Source: Aestuariivita sp.
Lineage (GTDB): Bacteria > Pseudomonadota > Alphaproteobacteria > Rhodobacterales > Rhodobacteraceae
Reading direction: 5' to 3'
Assembly: GCA_026709985.1 (NCBI GenBank)
Contig: JAPORY010000017.1
Location: 1-57,939, forward strand
DNA: 57,939 bases
A program made the translations under genes and the position numbers. Shown here one piece after another: positions 20,370 to 30,188 of this stretch. Under the pieces are notes generated by a model. It did not search any database, was not told the origin of the DNA, and saw only the letters and a list, made by a program, of their open reading frames with translations. How positions within the stretch are numbered: the first letter of the stretch is position 1; every line of letters begins with the position of its first letter.

Positions 20370-21667
20370 GAGGAATACTGGCTGCGTTGCTAATCTTTCT
20401 ATGCGTGTCCCCGGCATCGGCAGCAGTAGAGATCAAGGAGATTGAAACCCCCAGCGGAATTAGCGCCTGGCTTGTCAAGGATCATTCTATTCCTTTCGTT
20501 GCTCTAGAATTACGCTTTCGAGGCGGTACCTCAATGGACGAAGCACAGGCCCTCGGAGCAACAAATCTGATGACGGCCCTTCTTGATGAGGGTGCTGGTA
20601 ATTTAGATGCGCGAGCGTATGCGCGGGCTCTTGAAGATTTGGCGGCGTCAATTTCGTATGATGCAAACGATGATGAGATTACGGTTTCGGCACAGTTCCT
20701 AACTGAAAATCGCGATGCGGCGGTTGAGTTACTTAGGCTCGCGATTTTACAGCCACGATTCGATCCTGATGCTTTGGAACGCGTTCGCCAACAGATTCTA
20801 TCAAGCTTGCGTTTTGATGCTACAGACCCTGATGACATTGCCGGAAAAAAGTTTTCGGAGCTGTTTTTTGGTGATCACCCCTACGGTCGTCCTGGTCGTG
20901 GGACAGTTGAGAGCGTCTCAGAGTTGACGATAGCTGACATCCAAAAAGCGTATGGTGCCGCAATCGCTCGGGATCGGGTTTTTGTCAGTGCGGTGGGAGA
21001 TATTTCAGAGGATGAACTTAGCATGCTCTTAGATCACTTACTTAGTGGCTTACCATCCGAGGGCGGAGACATGCCGCCAGCGGCAGAAGTGTTGGTACCG
21101 GGTGGGTTGACGATTGTTCCGTTCGATTCGCCGCAATCGGTGGTTCTATTTGGACATGAAGGAATTCGACGGGATGACCCCGACTTCTTCACAGCGTTTG
21201 TAATGAATCATATTCTGGGTGGTGGAGGTTTTGAAAGCCGTCTTATGGACGAGGTGCGACGAAAACGTGGCTTAACCTATGGCATTTATACTTATCTTTC
21301 CCCTAAGGATCACGGAGCGATCTATGTTGGCAGTGTTGCGTCTTCGAATGAGCGGGTCTCTGAGGCGATTTCTGTCATCCGTTCTGAGTGGAAGAGACTT
21401 GCGGAAGAGGGGGTCACCGCAGCTGAGTTGTCAGCAGCCAAGACCAATCTTACGGGTGCCTATCCTTTGCGATTTGATGGCAATAGTCGAATTGCAAGCA
21501 TTATGACAGGTATGCAGATGCAGAGCTTAGGCACTGACTATATCAACAAGCGCAATGATATGGTGAACGCGGTAACACTTGGGGACGTAAAGCGGGTTGC
21601 GGCTCGTTTACTCAGACCACAAGATTTGCATTTCGTCGTGGTCGGTCAGCCGCTTGGACTGAACTAG
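20366..21667 (+). CDS. M16-family peptidase-like protein (non-catalytic partner)
   Basis: A 433-residue M16 homologue with a cleavable signal peptide (MRGILAALLIFLCVSPASAA). At the position of the zinc site it reads LRFRGGTSMDEAQALGATNLMTALLDEG, with no HxxEH, so it should not bind zinc. The C-terminal MDEVRRKRGLTYGIYTYLSP block carries the Arg-Tyr pair that inactive partners contribute to the shared active site. ATG 20366 overlaps the previous stop (ATGA), so production of the two is coupled; the longer open-frame start at 20336 is rejected. Confidence 0.92.
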   Translation: MRGILAALLIFLCVSPASAAVEIKEIETPSGISAWLVKDHSIPFVALELRFRGGTSMDEAQALGATNLMTALLDEGAGNLDARAYARALEDLAASISYDANDDEITVSAQFLTENRDAAVELLRLAILQPRFDPDALERVRQQILSSLRFDATDPDDIAGKKFSELFFGDHPYGRPGRGTVESVSELTIADIQKAYGAAIARDRVFVSAVGDISEDELSMLLDHLLSGLPSEGGDMPPAAEVLVPGGLTIVPFDSPQSVVLFGHEGIRRDDPDFFTAFVMNHILGGGGFESRLMDEVRRKRGLTYGIYTYLSPKDHGAIYVGSVASSNERVSEAISVIRSEWKRLAEEGVTAAELSAAKTNLTGAYPLRFDGNSRIASIMTGMQMQSLGTDYINKRNDMVNAVTLGDVKRVAARLLRPQDLHFVVVGQPLGLN

Positions 21668-21800
21668 GTACGTCAGACCTCTGCCATTGATGATGTGTGC
21701 GACGGTATGACCGGATTTTAACGGTCAGTGGTCGTCCGACTCTAGCCCGCCGCAACTTGGCAGAGCGAGGTAATAATTTGCAGAAATCCTCGCCCTCACG

Positions 21801-22313
21801 CTAGTCCGAAGCAGACAGCGCAACCTTCATGTCTTTGACTTGGCAAACCGGGTCACCGTCAGCTTCCACCCGACCCTCAGCAACTCCCATAGTTAACCGA
21901 CGCGTTTTGACTGCTTTTGAGAATTCAACAACAAACTTTAGCAATTTTCGATCAGGGCGTACCATTCCAGTCAGTTTTACCTCGCCGACGCCGAGGGCGT
22001 AACCACGGCCTTCCCAACCACGCCAGCCAAGGTTAAAGCCCGTGAGTTGCCACAGAGCGTCAAGGCCGAGACAACCCGGCATGATTGGGTTGTTGGGAAA
22101 GTGGCAATTGAAAAACCATAAATCTGGCGTAATATCGAATTCCGCAACCACATGACCTTTGCCATGGCTGCCGCCGTCGCTAGAAATGTCAGTAATACGA
22201 TGCATCATGAGCATCGGTGGCTCGGGCAACTGTGCATTGCCGGGTCCAAATAGTTCGCCCCTAGCACACCTTATCAAGTCGTCTTGATCGAAGCTTGTGG
22301 GAAATTGCCCCAT
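21801..22313 (-). CDS. fabA: 3-hydroxyacyl-[ACP] dehydratase / trans-2-decenoyl isomerase FabA
   Basis: A 170-residue hot-dog-fold enzyme that dehydrates 3-hydroxyacyl-ACP and isomerises the C10 enoyl intermediate to start unsaturated fatty acid synthesis. The catalytic His71 lies in NCHFPNNPIMPG, and Asp85 in CLGLDALWQ (E. coli His70/Asp84). FabA normally works with FabB and, in alphaproteobacteria, is usually followed by fabB and fabI. Here nothing follows on this strand; the convergent M16 gene does. It is divergent from irr, as in many relatives. Confidence 0.96.
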   Translation of the reverse strand: MGQFPTSFDQDDLIRCARGELFGPGNAQLPEPPMLMMHRITDISSDGGSHGKGHVVAEFDITPDLWFFNCHFPNNPIMPGCLGLDALWQLTGFNLGWRGWEGRGYALGVGEVKLTGMVRPDRKLLKFVVEFSKAVKTRRLTMGVAEGRVEADGDPVCQVKDMKVALSASD

Positions 22314-22808
22314 GCTAACAGCCTCCGTGCGCTATAGTGCTTTTTGAACAATGTTCTATCGATTTTTAGAGAGAGTAAATACACTTCGGGCATACGGGTT
22401 GTAATTCACTTGTTGGTCAGCTTAGAGCTTAATGGTCGCTAGAAATAGTTGCAAGGGTCAAGACGCATACTCAGCAGGTCCCTCGCTAAATTGGGATATG
22501 CGGAGTTCGTCACACTAACCAATTTTTTATTTGAAGCAGAATTCTATCACACTGGCGAGCGCGCTATCTACGGACTATTCTACCTAGCGCTCATAGACGA
22601 TTGACGCAGGATTCAGTTGCGGTAGTTGTTCGAGTCCCGACGGCGCAACATAAATGGTCATTGCGGATTGATCCGAGATTTGCCTGCCGTGAGAACTTAC
22701 CATTAATTTTGTTGGATTGTGCGCCGCTTATTGTTAAAATAGGCAATTAACGGCCGGCATGATATACTGCGATGCAGTGAAAGAGTGACAAAAGTTAGTT
22801 AAGCTGCC
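22314..22808. other. Divergent intergenic region fabA / irr
   Basis: About 495 bases. Beyond the palindrome next to fabA there is a TATACT that could serve as a -10 box about 45 bases before irr, but no convincing -35. I found no full iron-control (ICE) element. Confidence 0.35.
22346..22356. promoter_or_regulatory. Palindrome upstream of fabA, possible operator
   Basis: GAACA-A-TGTTC is a perfect 5-1-5 inverted repeat lying 33 bases upstream of the fabA start, where a regulator could overlap the promoter. No matching regulator is identified; the shape resembles short transcription-factor half-sites only in general. Confidence 0.3.
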
Positions 22809-23234
22809 ATGAGACATCAAGATCAAGTCAATCGCATAACTGCAAAACGATGGTTGACGGATGCTGGGATGCGACCGACTTTACAGCGTATCGAATTAGC
22901 GACCTTATTGGTTGGTGATGGCAAACATCGTCATGTTACTGCCGAGAGCCTGTATGAATTGGCCGATGATAGCGGTATATCGGTTTCATTGGCAACGGTT
23001 TACAATACCTTGCGAGCTTTTTGTCGGGCGGGACTGCTGCAACAAGTTACGGTCGATGGGTCTAAGAGTCATTTTGATACCAATACGCGAGATCATCCAC
23101 ATTTCTTCTGGGAAGATGATGAGATTTTGATTGATGCTCCGTGTGACCAACTTGAAATTTTACGTCTGCCGACGGCGCCGAGGGGTTCACGGATTGTTTC
23201 CGTAGGTGTCGTGGTGCGATTGCGTCGAGAGTGA
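22809..23234 (+). CDS. irr: Iron response regulator Irr (Fur superfamily)
   Basis: A 141-residue Fur-family regulator of the Irr branch: winged-helix blocks GMRPTLQRIELATLL, HVTAESLYELA and SLATVYNTLRAF, then VDGSKSHFDTNTRDHPHFF and the Irr-type tail LPTAPRGSRIVSVGVVVRLRR. The dimerisation domain lacks the CxxC structural-zinc motifs of classical Fur. Irr controls iron and haem genes in alphaproteobacteria in response to haem; the histidine cluster here is HPH rather than the rhizobial HHH. The phyH gene begins immediately after its stop (TGA-ATG), so the two are probably cotranscribed. Confidence 0.9.
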   Translation: MRHQDQVNRITAKRWLTDAGMRPTLQRIELATLLVGDGKHRHVTAESLYELADDSGISVSLATVYNTLRAFCRAGLLQQVTVDGSKSHFDTNTRDHPHFFWEDDEILIDAPCDQLEILRLPTAPRGSRIVSVGVVVRLRRE

Positions 23235-24020
23235 ATGTCAGAGTTGACGGTTTCAGAACAACAGATTTGTGACTTTCAAAATGAGGGCGTAGTTTGCCTC
23301 CGCGGTCTGTTTTTGCGGCATGTCGAAAGGTTGCGACAGGGCGTAGCGTTCAACTTAGCCCATCCAGGCCCACATGCGTCAACCAATGATAAACAGGGGG
23401 AGAGAGGGCTGTTTTTCGACGATTATTGCAATTGGTCTCGCATCGCTCAGTTTGAGGAGGTAATTTCAGATCCGATTATTATTGCCGCTGCGGGGGCACT
23501 CATGCAGTCGGCAAGGGTGCAAATGTTTCACGACCATGTCTTGGTGAAGGAACCAGGGACTTCGATGGTTACGCCTTGGCATTCGGACGGCCCTTACTAT
23601 TTTGTTAGTGGAGACTCATGCATCAGCTTTTGGGTACCGCTGGATCCGGTGCGTGAGGCGACATTGCGGTGCGTTGCTGGATCGCATCTTTGGGAAAAAG
23701 ATGTCTTGCCCACACGATGGGTATCGGAAACCGCGTTTTTTGAAGGTGACTACATGGCGGTACCTGATCCAGAGATAGAAGGTATGCCGATTCGCGAATG
23801 GGAAATGGCTGCGGGAGATGCCGTCGCGTTTCACTTTAGGACCCTGCATGGTGCTCGAGGCAACCACGCGAACCGACCCCGTAGGGCATTCTCGTTAAGA
23901 CTTGTTGGGGACAATGCGCGATACGTTGCTCGTCCTGGACCGACATCACCGCCGTTCTCGGGGCACAGCATGATTGCGGGTCAGAGATTGCGTCAGGATT
24001 GGTTTCCGCTCCTCCGCTAA
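23235..24020 (+). CDS. Phytanoyl-CoA dioxygenase (PhyH) family protein
   Basis: A 261-residue Fe(II)/2-oxoglutarate-dependent oxygenase of the PhyH family. Iron ligands are His116 and Asp118 (PWHSDGPYY) and distal His205 (LHGARGN), and an arginine in RRAFSLR would bind 2-oxoglutarate. Members hydroxylate acyl-CoAs or small molecules, so the substrate is unknown. It starts directly at the irr stop, suggesting shared, iron-linked expression, reasonable for an iron enzyme. No ribosome-binding site of its own is evident, consistent with translational coupling. Confidence 0.88.
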   Translation: MSELTVSEQQICDFQNEGVVCLRGLFLRHVERLRQGVAFNLAHPGPHASTNDKQGERGLFFDDYCNWSRIAQFEEVISDPIIIAAAGALMQSARVQMFHDHVLVKEPGTSMVTPWHSDGPYYFVSGDSCISFWVPLDPVREATLRCVAGSHLWEKDVLPTRWVSETAFFEGDYMAVPDPEIEGMPIREWEMAAGDAVAFHFRTLHGARGNHANRPRRAFSLRLVGDNARYVARPGPTSPPFSGHSMIAGQRLRQDWFPLLR

Positions 24021-24566
24021 TCAGCTTCTTGATGTCGGCTTTTGGAAGCTATTCCTGAGATTTGCCCAGCGCTGGTAACATCAGTTTGTTGAGCATCGTC
24101 GCGGAATTTTGGTGCGCATAGCGATAATGAACCGCGATCTTGCCCGAAGGTTGTTAGTCTGACCTTCTGCGGCTGGTCGATATCTCCTTGGGGTTAGCCT
24201 CCTTAGGTTGATCATGATGCAGGCTGCTCAATCATCAATAGTGGCAATTCCTCGGGGAAATTCACTTGGCTGCGGCCGGTGCTTCGTTTTGCGGTCAGCG
24301 AGAGTTCAGAATTGATCGTCAGAGGTTTGAGATCATTGCTGTATCGCGTTTAGGAGGCAATTACGATGGTCGTGATGGCTCTAGCAAGATCCGCTGACCG
24401 CCGCAGAGTATCCCTATTTCGCCGAGCCATCGTCAATGACATTGTCGGTAGGTGACGAATACCCTTGTTTGTTGGGATGGATTTTTGCCCCAATCATTGT
24501 GGGCAGCCTCATAAGAATAGTTACCGACCCCAACATATAAGATATTTTGCTGTGGTCGGCGCCGGA
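24021..24566. other. Intergenic region phyH / mlaC
   Basis: About 545 bases with no recognised gene apart from the short frame at 24366. Several scattered in-frame stops suggest decayed or non-coding sequence. Confidence 0.4.
24366..24455 (+). CDS. Possible very small protein with a perfect ribosome-binding site
   Basis: A 29-codon frame, MVVMALARSADRRRVSLFRR and nine more residues, preceded by AGGAGG (24352-24357) at the ideal 8-base distance. The product is arginine-rich and basic and matches no family I know. In an otherwise empty spacer the site may be a relic of a lost gene or a real small protein. Low confidence. Confidence 0.25.
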   Translation: MVVMALARSADRRRVSLFRRAIVNDIVGR

Positions 24567-25163
24567 TCAACTTAGATTTTCGATTTCTCGTATCATCGCG
24601 TCTATATCACCCCGATTTTTGTCAATAAGCGCGCCAACTTCAGCCCGCTCGTTCAAAAGCAAGTTTATTCCCCCAACAAACATGTTGAAGAATAGGTCCT
24701 CACCCGTGCGATCAGAAACAAAAAAAGTAATTTCTAACGGCTGGCTGTTGGGCAAGTGTGCGAGCGTGTCGACTTCGTACCACCTCTTAACTGCGCGAAC
24801 GTCCTTTACCTCTAATCTGCCATCAGTAAATTCATGGAATCGTTTGCCGTATTTTTTTGCGATGTAAGATTGAAACGCCTGCGAGAATGCGGCCTTTTGG
24901 GTTTTTGTCGCTCGGCGCGCTTCGACACCCATAACGTAAGCCGCAATGTATGAAACGTCGCTATACCGACGAAAAATATCTTTAAACTCGGCTGTCTTCG
25001 ACGCTTCGGAAGAGGAAGAATAAACGACATCATTTATGTCTTGCAAAAGCGCATTGATGAGGCGCTCCGCCCGCGCTGAGTCGATAGCGATCACTGATTG
25101 AGGCCAATTGAGGAGACCAGCGGCAAGCGGAAGCGCGATCAGAATATTGCGTCGGTTCATCAT
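24567..25163 (-). CDS. mlaC: MlaC-like phospholipid-binding protein (ABC toluene tolerance/Ttg2D family)
   Basis: A 198-residue periplasmic protein with an N-terminal signal peptide (MMNRRNILIALPLAAGLL). The body has the MlaC signature FKDIFRRYSDVSYIAAYVMG, the FSQAFQSYIAKKYGKRF block and the C-terminal GINLLLNERAEVGALI block. MlaC ferries phospholipids between the outer-membrane MlaA complex and the inner-membrane MlaFEDB transporter. Its ATG directly follows the mlaA stop. The inner-membrane mlaFED genes are not in the window. Confidence 0.92.
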   Translation of the reverse strand: MMNRRNILIALPLAAGLLNWPQSVIAIDSARAERLINALLQDINDVVYSSSSEASKTAEFKDIFRRYSDVSYIAAYVMGVEARRATKTQKAAFSQAFQSYIAKKYGKRFHEFTDGRLEVKDVRAVKRWYEVDTLAHLPNSQPLEITFFVSDRTGEDLFFNMFVGGINLLLNERAEVGALIDKNRGDIDAMIREIENLS

Positions 25164-25919
25164 CTAAAAACCCTCAGTGTTTAGTTCGAAGGGATCAATT
25201 TCAGCAATCGAATTGGATGGCGCCAACTGAAATCGGCGCCGTTGTAGATAGGTGATGCGTGCCTGAGAATAACTGTCGGCGCTCTCGTAAAGGATAGCGT
25301 CAATCATGTCAGATAATCTATTCCTCTCTGAGAGTCCCTTTCCAGCTGCGGTGATGGTGCGATAATAGCGCTCAGGCTTATCTAGAACAAAACCTAGCGG
25401 GTTCGTGAATAAATCAACAACTTTGCCAGCAGTGTCTCGCTCGGTAGACGGCCCAAGGATGGGCAGTTCGATATAGGCTCCCTCGGCCGCACCCCATACA
25501 TAGAGAGTTTCCCCAAAGTCTGAACGCACTTCCGGTATATCAAGAGCCTTTGACACATTAAGTAGACCGCCAAATCCGAATGCGGTGTTGACAAAAAAAC
25601 GAGACCCAGCAAGCGCTGAAGTAGATAAGTCAGCTTGTAATAAACCGTTGACCATCACGGCGGGCATTGATGCGTTTGCGGCAAAATTGGCAATAGCTGT
25701 TTCGGCAGCATCTGGCATAACTGCCGCGTAACCCTTTGATACTGGTCGAAAAACAGCACGGTCAAAAGAACGATTAAAAGTATGAATTCGGCGATTGGTA
25801 TTTTCATACGGATCATAGATGCCACTCTCATTCACCGCTTGAGGATTGGAAGCAGTACACGCACCCAGACCAATGATGATCATCAAAACGAAGGCGGTGA
25901 AAAGACATCGAATAGTCAT
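25164..25919 (-). CDS. mlaA: MlaA (VacJ) outer-membrane lipoprotein
   Basis: A 251-residue lipoprotein; the signal peptide ends in LGAC, which favours ATG 25919 over the open-frame start at 25979. MlaA signature blocks are YDPYENTNRRIHTFNRSFDRAVFRPVSKGY, SRFFVNTAFGFGGLLNVS, DFGETLYVWGAAEGAYIELPILGPSTERD and NPLGFVL. It forms a channel in the outer membrane that removes mislocalised phospholipids from the outer leaflet and passes them to MlaC. It is first in a two-gene operon with mlaC (TAG-ATG junction). Confidence 0.94.
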   Translation of the reverse strand: MTIRCLFTAFVLMIIIGLGACTASNPQAVNESGIYDPYENTNRRIHTFNRSFDRAVFRPVSKGYAAVMPDAAETAIANFAANASMPAVMVNGLLQADLSTSALAGSRFFVNTAFGFGGLLNVSKALDIPEVRSDFGETLYVWGAAEGAYIELPILGPSTERDTAGKVVDLFTNPLGFVLDKPERYYRTITAAGKGLSERNRLSDMIDAILYESADSYSQARITYLQRRRFQLAPSNSIAEIDPFELNTEGF

Positions 25920-25979
25920 CGCAGACTCATTATCGTTTAGATAGGGGGCATCGGCACACGAAAACGGGGCATTACTCAC

Positions 25980-26619
25980 TTCGGCATTAATTTTGGAGAC
26001 GGCGTGATAATGTCGTCAGTCCATTTAGTGTAAAGTTTACTACGGCAAGAGCGATGGAGTTTCAATTTTCCAAGCCAAAGCGGAATCGGCAATTCTTTCG
26101 AGCGATGTGTTACGAAAATTGTTTACAACGGCGAAGTTGTTCAAGAAGCGCATTTAAAATGAAACCCCAAAAGTCTTCTTCTCTCCGAGAACCCGCGAGC
26201 AAGATTATAGTGATAAGTGTTATCAATACGATTTGAGCATCTGTAGGCAAGCCTGAATTTCCATTTGATGACCCGAGATTACTTCTTTGCGGCCGAAGTT
26301 CTCAGGCAGTTCGTCAACTCTTGCGCGTTTTTTCCTTGAAGGTTGTAGATTTAACTTGGAGCTAGGGCTTTCAATTTGAGCAATCAAGCCATGAATTACA
26401 TCCCGACCATTGAACCCGAGAGTTTGAGAATTATCAAATTTCGGTTCGTCGCGATGCTCTTGTCATAGAAACGTATAAATTTCTACGCCGAGATAGCTGA
26501 AACTCTACGCCCAACAGATTGTTGCGAGCAGACAAGCGGAGGCGTGGCGTCTGCTAATCTCTACGGGCAATAATGGTTATGGTTGTATGCGACCACGCCC
26601 CATAGCGCCGTCAAGGCAT
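25980..26619. other. Intergenic region mlaA / anmK, nothing recognised
   Basis: About 640 bases with no supported gene. Short frames exist on both strands (for example 26054-26236) but have no family resemblance or initiation signals. Confidence 0.4.
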
Positions 26620-27726
26620 TCATGGTGGGAATTCAAGTGTACCACCGCATACGGCGGTCCGAGCCCCCGTCGTTTCAGGACTGCTTGTAGGTAATCCTTG
26701 TACCACACGAGCGGCAAGAAATGCGAAAGCCTGCGCCTCAAGCATGTTGCCATCCAAGCCGACAGAATCAACGGTCTTGACAGGAACTCTACAAGCGTCT
26801 TGGAGCCTATGTAGCAAAGTTAGATTACGGCGTCCTCCGCCGGTGACAAGTACGTTGGACGGAAGACTAGGGAAGTACTGAAAAGCACTTTCTACCGCTT
26901 TCGCACAAACCGCAGTCATTGTCGCTAGGGCATCAGCATCGTTCAATTTGGCAACCGACTCAAGCATTTGCGCAAAGTCACCTCGATCTAGAGATTTGGG
27001 CGGGTGTCGCGAGAAATAGTCTTCAGCCATTATCACATCAATTACGTCTGACCGTGCCTTGCCTCGCTTCGCTAGGGAGCCGCCATGATCCATTTTTGCG
27101 CCGCGGCGTAGTTGCATAAGATCGTCCAACGGCGCATTAGCGGGTCCTGTGTCAAACGCCAATAGCGCCCCAGTAACATCGGGCACGGCGCAGCACGGAT
27201 CGACGAAGGTGATGTTACCGACGCCACCGAGATTCAAAAAACAAAGTGGTTCTGAGGCCGCAATCCACTTGCTGCAGGCAAAGTGAAAAAAGGGGGCGAG
27301 AGGCGCTCCCTCACCACCATACGCAATATCGGCAGAACGAAAGTCCCAAACTGTCGGGATACCCATCGTTTGAGCGATAACACTTCCGTTTCCAAGCTGC
27401 AGCGTACCCCTCGTGCGGGGTTCATGGGCGATGGTTTGACCATGAAAGCCGATCAAGTCGATATCTTCGAATCTCTGAAGCACATCAAGGTGGGCGGCCA
27501 ATACGGTGGCTTCAGCTTTCTCCACCTCAATGCCCCTCCACAGACCCAAAGCCGCCCGAATAGTGGCTTGCTCTTCATTGCTATAGGCTCGGAAATAGGT
27601 CGGGCCAAAATCAATTATTTTGTGACCGTCGGTTTCTAGGATGGCCGCATCAATACCGTCCATCGAGGTGCCACTCATGGTACCCAGAACTCTGAGTGGT
27701 TGACGACTATCTTCAAACACGTTCAT
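26620..27726 (-). CDS. anmK: Anhydro-N-acetylmuramic acid kinase
   Basis: AnmK phosphorylates and opens 1,6-anhydro-MurNAc from recycled cell wall, giving MurNAc-6-phosphate. The 368-residue product has the glycine-rich phosphate loop [14 protein letters not shown] (15-28), the [21 protein letters not shown] substrate block, the [11 protein letters not shown] block and the [11 protein letters not shown]-binding block. I choose ATG 27726. It is divergent from tyrS with about 60 bases between starts, an arrangement common in alphaproteobacteria. Confidence 0.95.
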   Translation of the reverse strand: MNVFEDSRQPLRVLGTMSGTSMDGIDAAILETDGHKIIDFGPTYFRAYSNEEQATIRAALGLWRGIEVEKAEATVLAAHLDVLQRFEDIDLIGFHGQTIAHEPRTRGTLQLGNGSVIAQTMGIPTVWDFRSADIAYGGEGAPLAPFFHFACSKWIAASEPLCFLNLGGVGNITFVDPCCAVPDVTGALLAFDTGPANAPLDDLMQLRRGAKMDHGGSLAKRGKARSDVIDVIMAEDYFSRHPPKSLDRGDFAQMLESVAKLNDADALATMTAVCAKAVESAFQYFPSLPSNVLVTGGGRRNLTLLHRLQDACRVPVKTVDSVGLDGNMLEAQAFAFLAARVVQGLPTSSPETTGARTAVCGGTLEFPP

Positions 27727-27787
27727 GGTCTTTCTTTTTGCGAATAGGTTGACTATACATTTCGCCAAATTTTGCTTGGGGCGAGCG

Positions 27788-29038
27788 ATGAAATTTTATC
27801 CTAAATCGGATTTCCTCACGGTACTCGTTGAGCGTGGATTTTTGGCTGATTGTACCAATCTTTCGGGATTGGATTCAGTTCTTATTTCGAACCATACTGC
27901 TGGTTATATTGGCTTCGATGCAACGGCTAAATCGCTGCATGTTGGGTCTCTGACCCAGATTATGATGCTGCGCTGGCTACAAAAGACCGGCCACAAACCG
28001 ATTACACTTATGGGCGGAGGAACGACGCGGGTTGGTGATCCGTCATTCCGAGGGGACGAAAGGCCGTTACTCTCGTCGGCAGAGATCGAACGAAACATTG
28101 CTGGCATACAGACGGTTTTTGGACGTTATATCGATTACGGTGATAAAAGAACCGACGCACTGATGCTCGACAATGCCGAGTGGTTGCGAGATTTAAATTA
28201 TCTCGATTTCTTGCGAGAATTCGGTCGTCATTTTAGTGTCAATCGCATGTTGAGTTTTGAGAGCGTAAAATCTCGTTTGGATCGTGAGCAGTCACTATCC
28301 TTTCTCGAATTCAACTATATGATTCTTCAAGCCTATGATTTTCTCGAATTGAATCGGCGACATCAATGTCGCATCCAGTTTGGCGGAAGTGATCAATGGG
28401 GGAATATTATCAACGGTATTGAACTTGCCCGACGAGTTCAAGATACAGAACTCTTTGGTTTGACCTCTCCATTGCTGACTACGTCGGATGGGAACAAAAT
28501 GGGTAAAACCGCGAGCGGTGCCGTCTGGTTAAATGCCGAGATGTGTCCGCCGTATGAATTTTGGCAATTTTGGCGTAATACATCTGACGGTGATGTCGGC
28601 CGATTTTTAAAGTTGTTTACCGAGCTTCCAATTGAGGAGTGTAATCGGCTCGCTGAATTGCGCGGGTCTGAAACAAACCTGGCCAAAGTCATCTTGGCAA
28701 ATGAAGTGACGCGATTGTGCCACGGAAAGGCGGCTTCCGAGGCAGCTGAGGCCACGGCGTACGAGGTCTTCGAAAAAGGTGGTCTCGGCGAAGAGATGCC
28801 CAAGCTCAAGCTGACATCGGATGAACTACCGCTCTCTGCTGCGCAAATTCTGGTTCGCGCTGGTTTAGTGACTTCGGGTAAAGAAGCGAGGCGGCTGATC
28901 GCCGAGGGGGGCGCGAAAATGGCAGGGTCACCGCTGACAGATCCCGGACAAATGATTGACAACACTTCCATTGCGGCCCCGGTCCGTCTGAGTGCGGGCA
29001 AGAAACGGCACGTCCTCGTGCAAGCCGTTTCCAAATGA
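27788..29038 (+). CDS. tyrS: Tyrosyl-tRNA synthetase
   Basis: A class I aminoacyl-tRNA synthetase of 416 residues. The HIGH-type motif is HVGSL (from His51), the KMSKS-type loop is KMGKT, and the tyrosine pocket is visible in YIGFDATA and [10 protein letters not shown] with [10 protein letters not shown]-terminal S4-like RNA-binding segment follows ([22 protein letters not shown]). The ATG at 27788 has GGGGCGAG upstream; the frame start at 27725 would run into anmK. Confidence 0.97.
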   Translation: MKFYPKSDFLTVLVERGFLADCTNLSGLDSVLISNHTAGYIGFDATAKSLHVGSLTQIMMLRWLQKTGHKPITLMGGGTTRVGDPSFRGDERPLLSSAEIERNIAGIQTVFGRYIDYGDKRTDALMLDNAEWLRDLNYLDFLREFGRHFSVNRMLSFESVKSRLDREQSLSFLEFNYMILQAYDFLELNRRHQCRIQFGGSDQWGNIINGIELARRVQDTELFGLTSPLLTTSDGNKMGKTASGAVWLNAEMCPPYEFWQFWRNTSDGDVGRFLKLFTELPIEECNRLAELRGSETNLAKVILANEVTRLCHGKAASEAAEATAYEVFEKGGLGEEMPKLKLTSDELPLSAAQILVRAGLVTSGKEARRLIAEGGAKMAGSPLTDPGQMIDNTSIAAPVRLSAGKKRHVLVQAVSK

Positions 29039-29073
29039 GATTTTTTAGGTCATGCCTGTGGCGAATGTCGCTA

Positions 29074-29541
29074 CTATTGCAGCAGATCTTCGGGGTCGAT
29101 CCGACCTAGATTGCCAAGTAATTGGCGCAGGAATCCTCGGTTGGAAACCGAACTATCGGTCACTCGGCGGGTCAATAGCACAGCTTGACCGTCGCTTAAA
29201 TCGTAGGTGTCAATGTTTGCGACGAGGTCGTTACTGTCAAAATCTATGGCAACAAGCCGGCGTTTGACAACCTTGGGTGCTTGCAGGCCCCGAAGTTGAA
29301 CTTTGGAATGTAAGTAGAAATTCGTGCCTTGATCAAGTACGTCTGAAAAGCTTCCAGATCCGATCTCAGCCTCGACGCTTTCCCGGGTATCAACTCCGAC
29401 AGTGATAACGGCAAGCTCTTCGTCGGTGGGTGCAAACCCGTGGTTCCTGAATCGATCCGAACAAGCCGCGAGAAGTACGAGCAATACAATCGCAAAACCT
29501 GTGCGCAGTAAGCCATAAAGGAGGTGCTCGAACTTTGTCAT
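29074..29541 (-). CDS. bamE: Outer membrane assembly lipoprotein BamE (SmpA/OmlA)
   Basis: A 155-residue lipoprotein with a signal peptide ending in LAAC. The mature part has the SmpA/OmlA fold, recognised by VGVDTRESVEAEIGSGSF and the RRLVAIDFDSNDLVANIDTYDL strand. BamE stabilises the BAM complex. The C-terminus (NRGFLRQLLGNLGRIDPEDLL) is typical of alphaproteobacterial members. It is divergent from yceD, the common neighbour. Confidence 0.9.
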   Translation of the reverse strand: MTKFEHLLYGLLRTGFAIVLLVLLAACSDRFRNHGFAPTDEELAVITVGVDTRESVEAEIGSGSFSDVLDQGTNFYLHSKVQLRGLQAPKVVKRRLVAIDFDSNDLVANIDTYDLSDGQAVLLTRRVTDSSVSNRGFLRQLLGNLGRIDPEDLLQ

Positions 29542-29624
29542 CTTGTCCCTATTGCGTCATGGGTTCATCAGTCTTAAGAGTTTAATGAACAAGTTCACTG
29601 TATTCAAGCTGCGAAAGCTGGGAA

Positions 29625-30188
29625 ATGGCAAGTCAGGATAGCGGTCAATTCGCTTATTCGGTCGCTAGATTGTCAAGGTCAAAGCGAACGGTCTTTGACC
29701 TTGTTCTTGGTCAAAAAACGTTGTTAGGCCTTGCCGACAGCTTGGGCCTAAATTCGCTGAGTAGACTAAAATTCAAGGGCGCGATTCGCTCATCGGGAAC
29801 AAACGATTGGCTGCTTGAAGCAAAACTTTCGGCGCGTGTCGAGCAACCGTGCGTTGCCTCTCTAGAACCGGTAACGACAAATGTCGCCGTTGGGGTGAGG
29901 CGCCTGTGGTTGGAGAACTATCACTACCCCATTGACGGTAGTGCAGAGAATTGGGATGACGATTCTGTTGAGCCTTTGCCAGAGACGATTGATCTGTTTG
30001 ATATCCTTGCTCACGAACTGGGATTGGCAATTCCAGCCTATCCGCGACGGAACGACGTTGAATTGATTGAGATGACGTTCTCGGACTTGGGGTCTGATTC
30101 AGGAGCCGTTTCCAAAATAGACACGACCCGTCGCCCTTTTGCCGAACTTGCTAGCTTGCGGGATGCACTCCAGCAGTCAAGAGAGTGA
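29625..30188 (+). CDS. yceD: DUF177 / YceD family protein
   Basis: A 187-residue DUF177 protein, the family that in many bacteria precedes rpmF and is thought to help 23S rRNA accumulation. The central VEQPCVASLEPVTTNVAVGVRRLW block and the acidic PIDLFD/ELGLAIPAYPR block match the family. In this genome a 1.4 kb spacer with a decayed inserted element separates it from rpmF, which in relatives follows almost directly. Confidence 0.88.
   Translation: MASQDSGQFAYSVARLSRSKRTVFDLVLGQKTLLGLADSLGLNSLSRLKFKGAIRSSGTNDWLLEAKLSARVEQPCVASLEPVTTNVAVGVRRLWLENYHYPIDGSAENWDDDSVEPLPETIDLFDILAHELGLAIPAYPRRNDVELIEMTFSDLGSDSGAVSKIDTTRRPFAELASLRDALQQSRE

Noticed and set aside
21709-21726. Inverted repeat gaccg/cggtc after the second M16 gene as a terminator
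   Set aside because: Only a 5-bp stem with an 8-base loop and no T-run; too weak to call.
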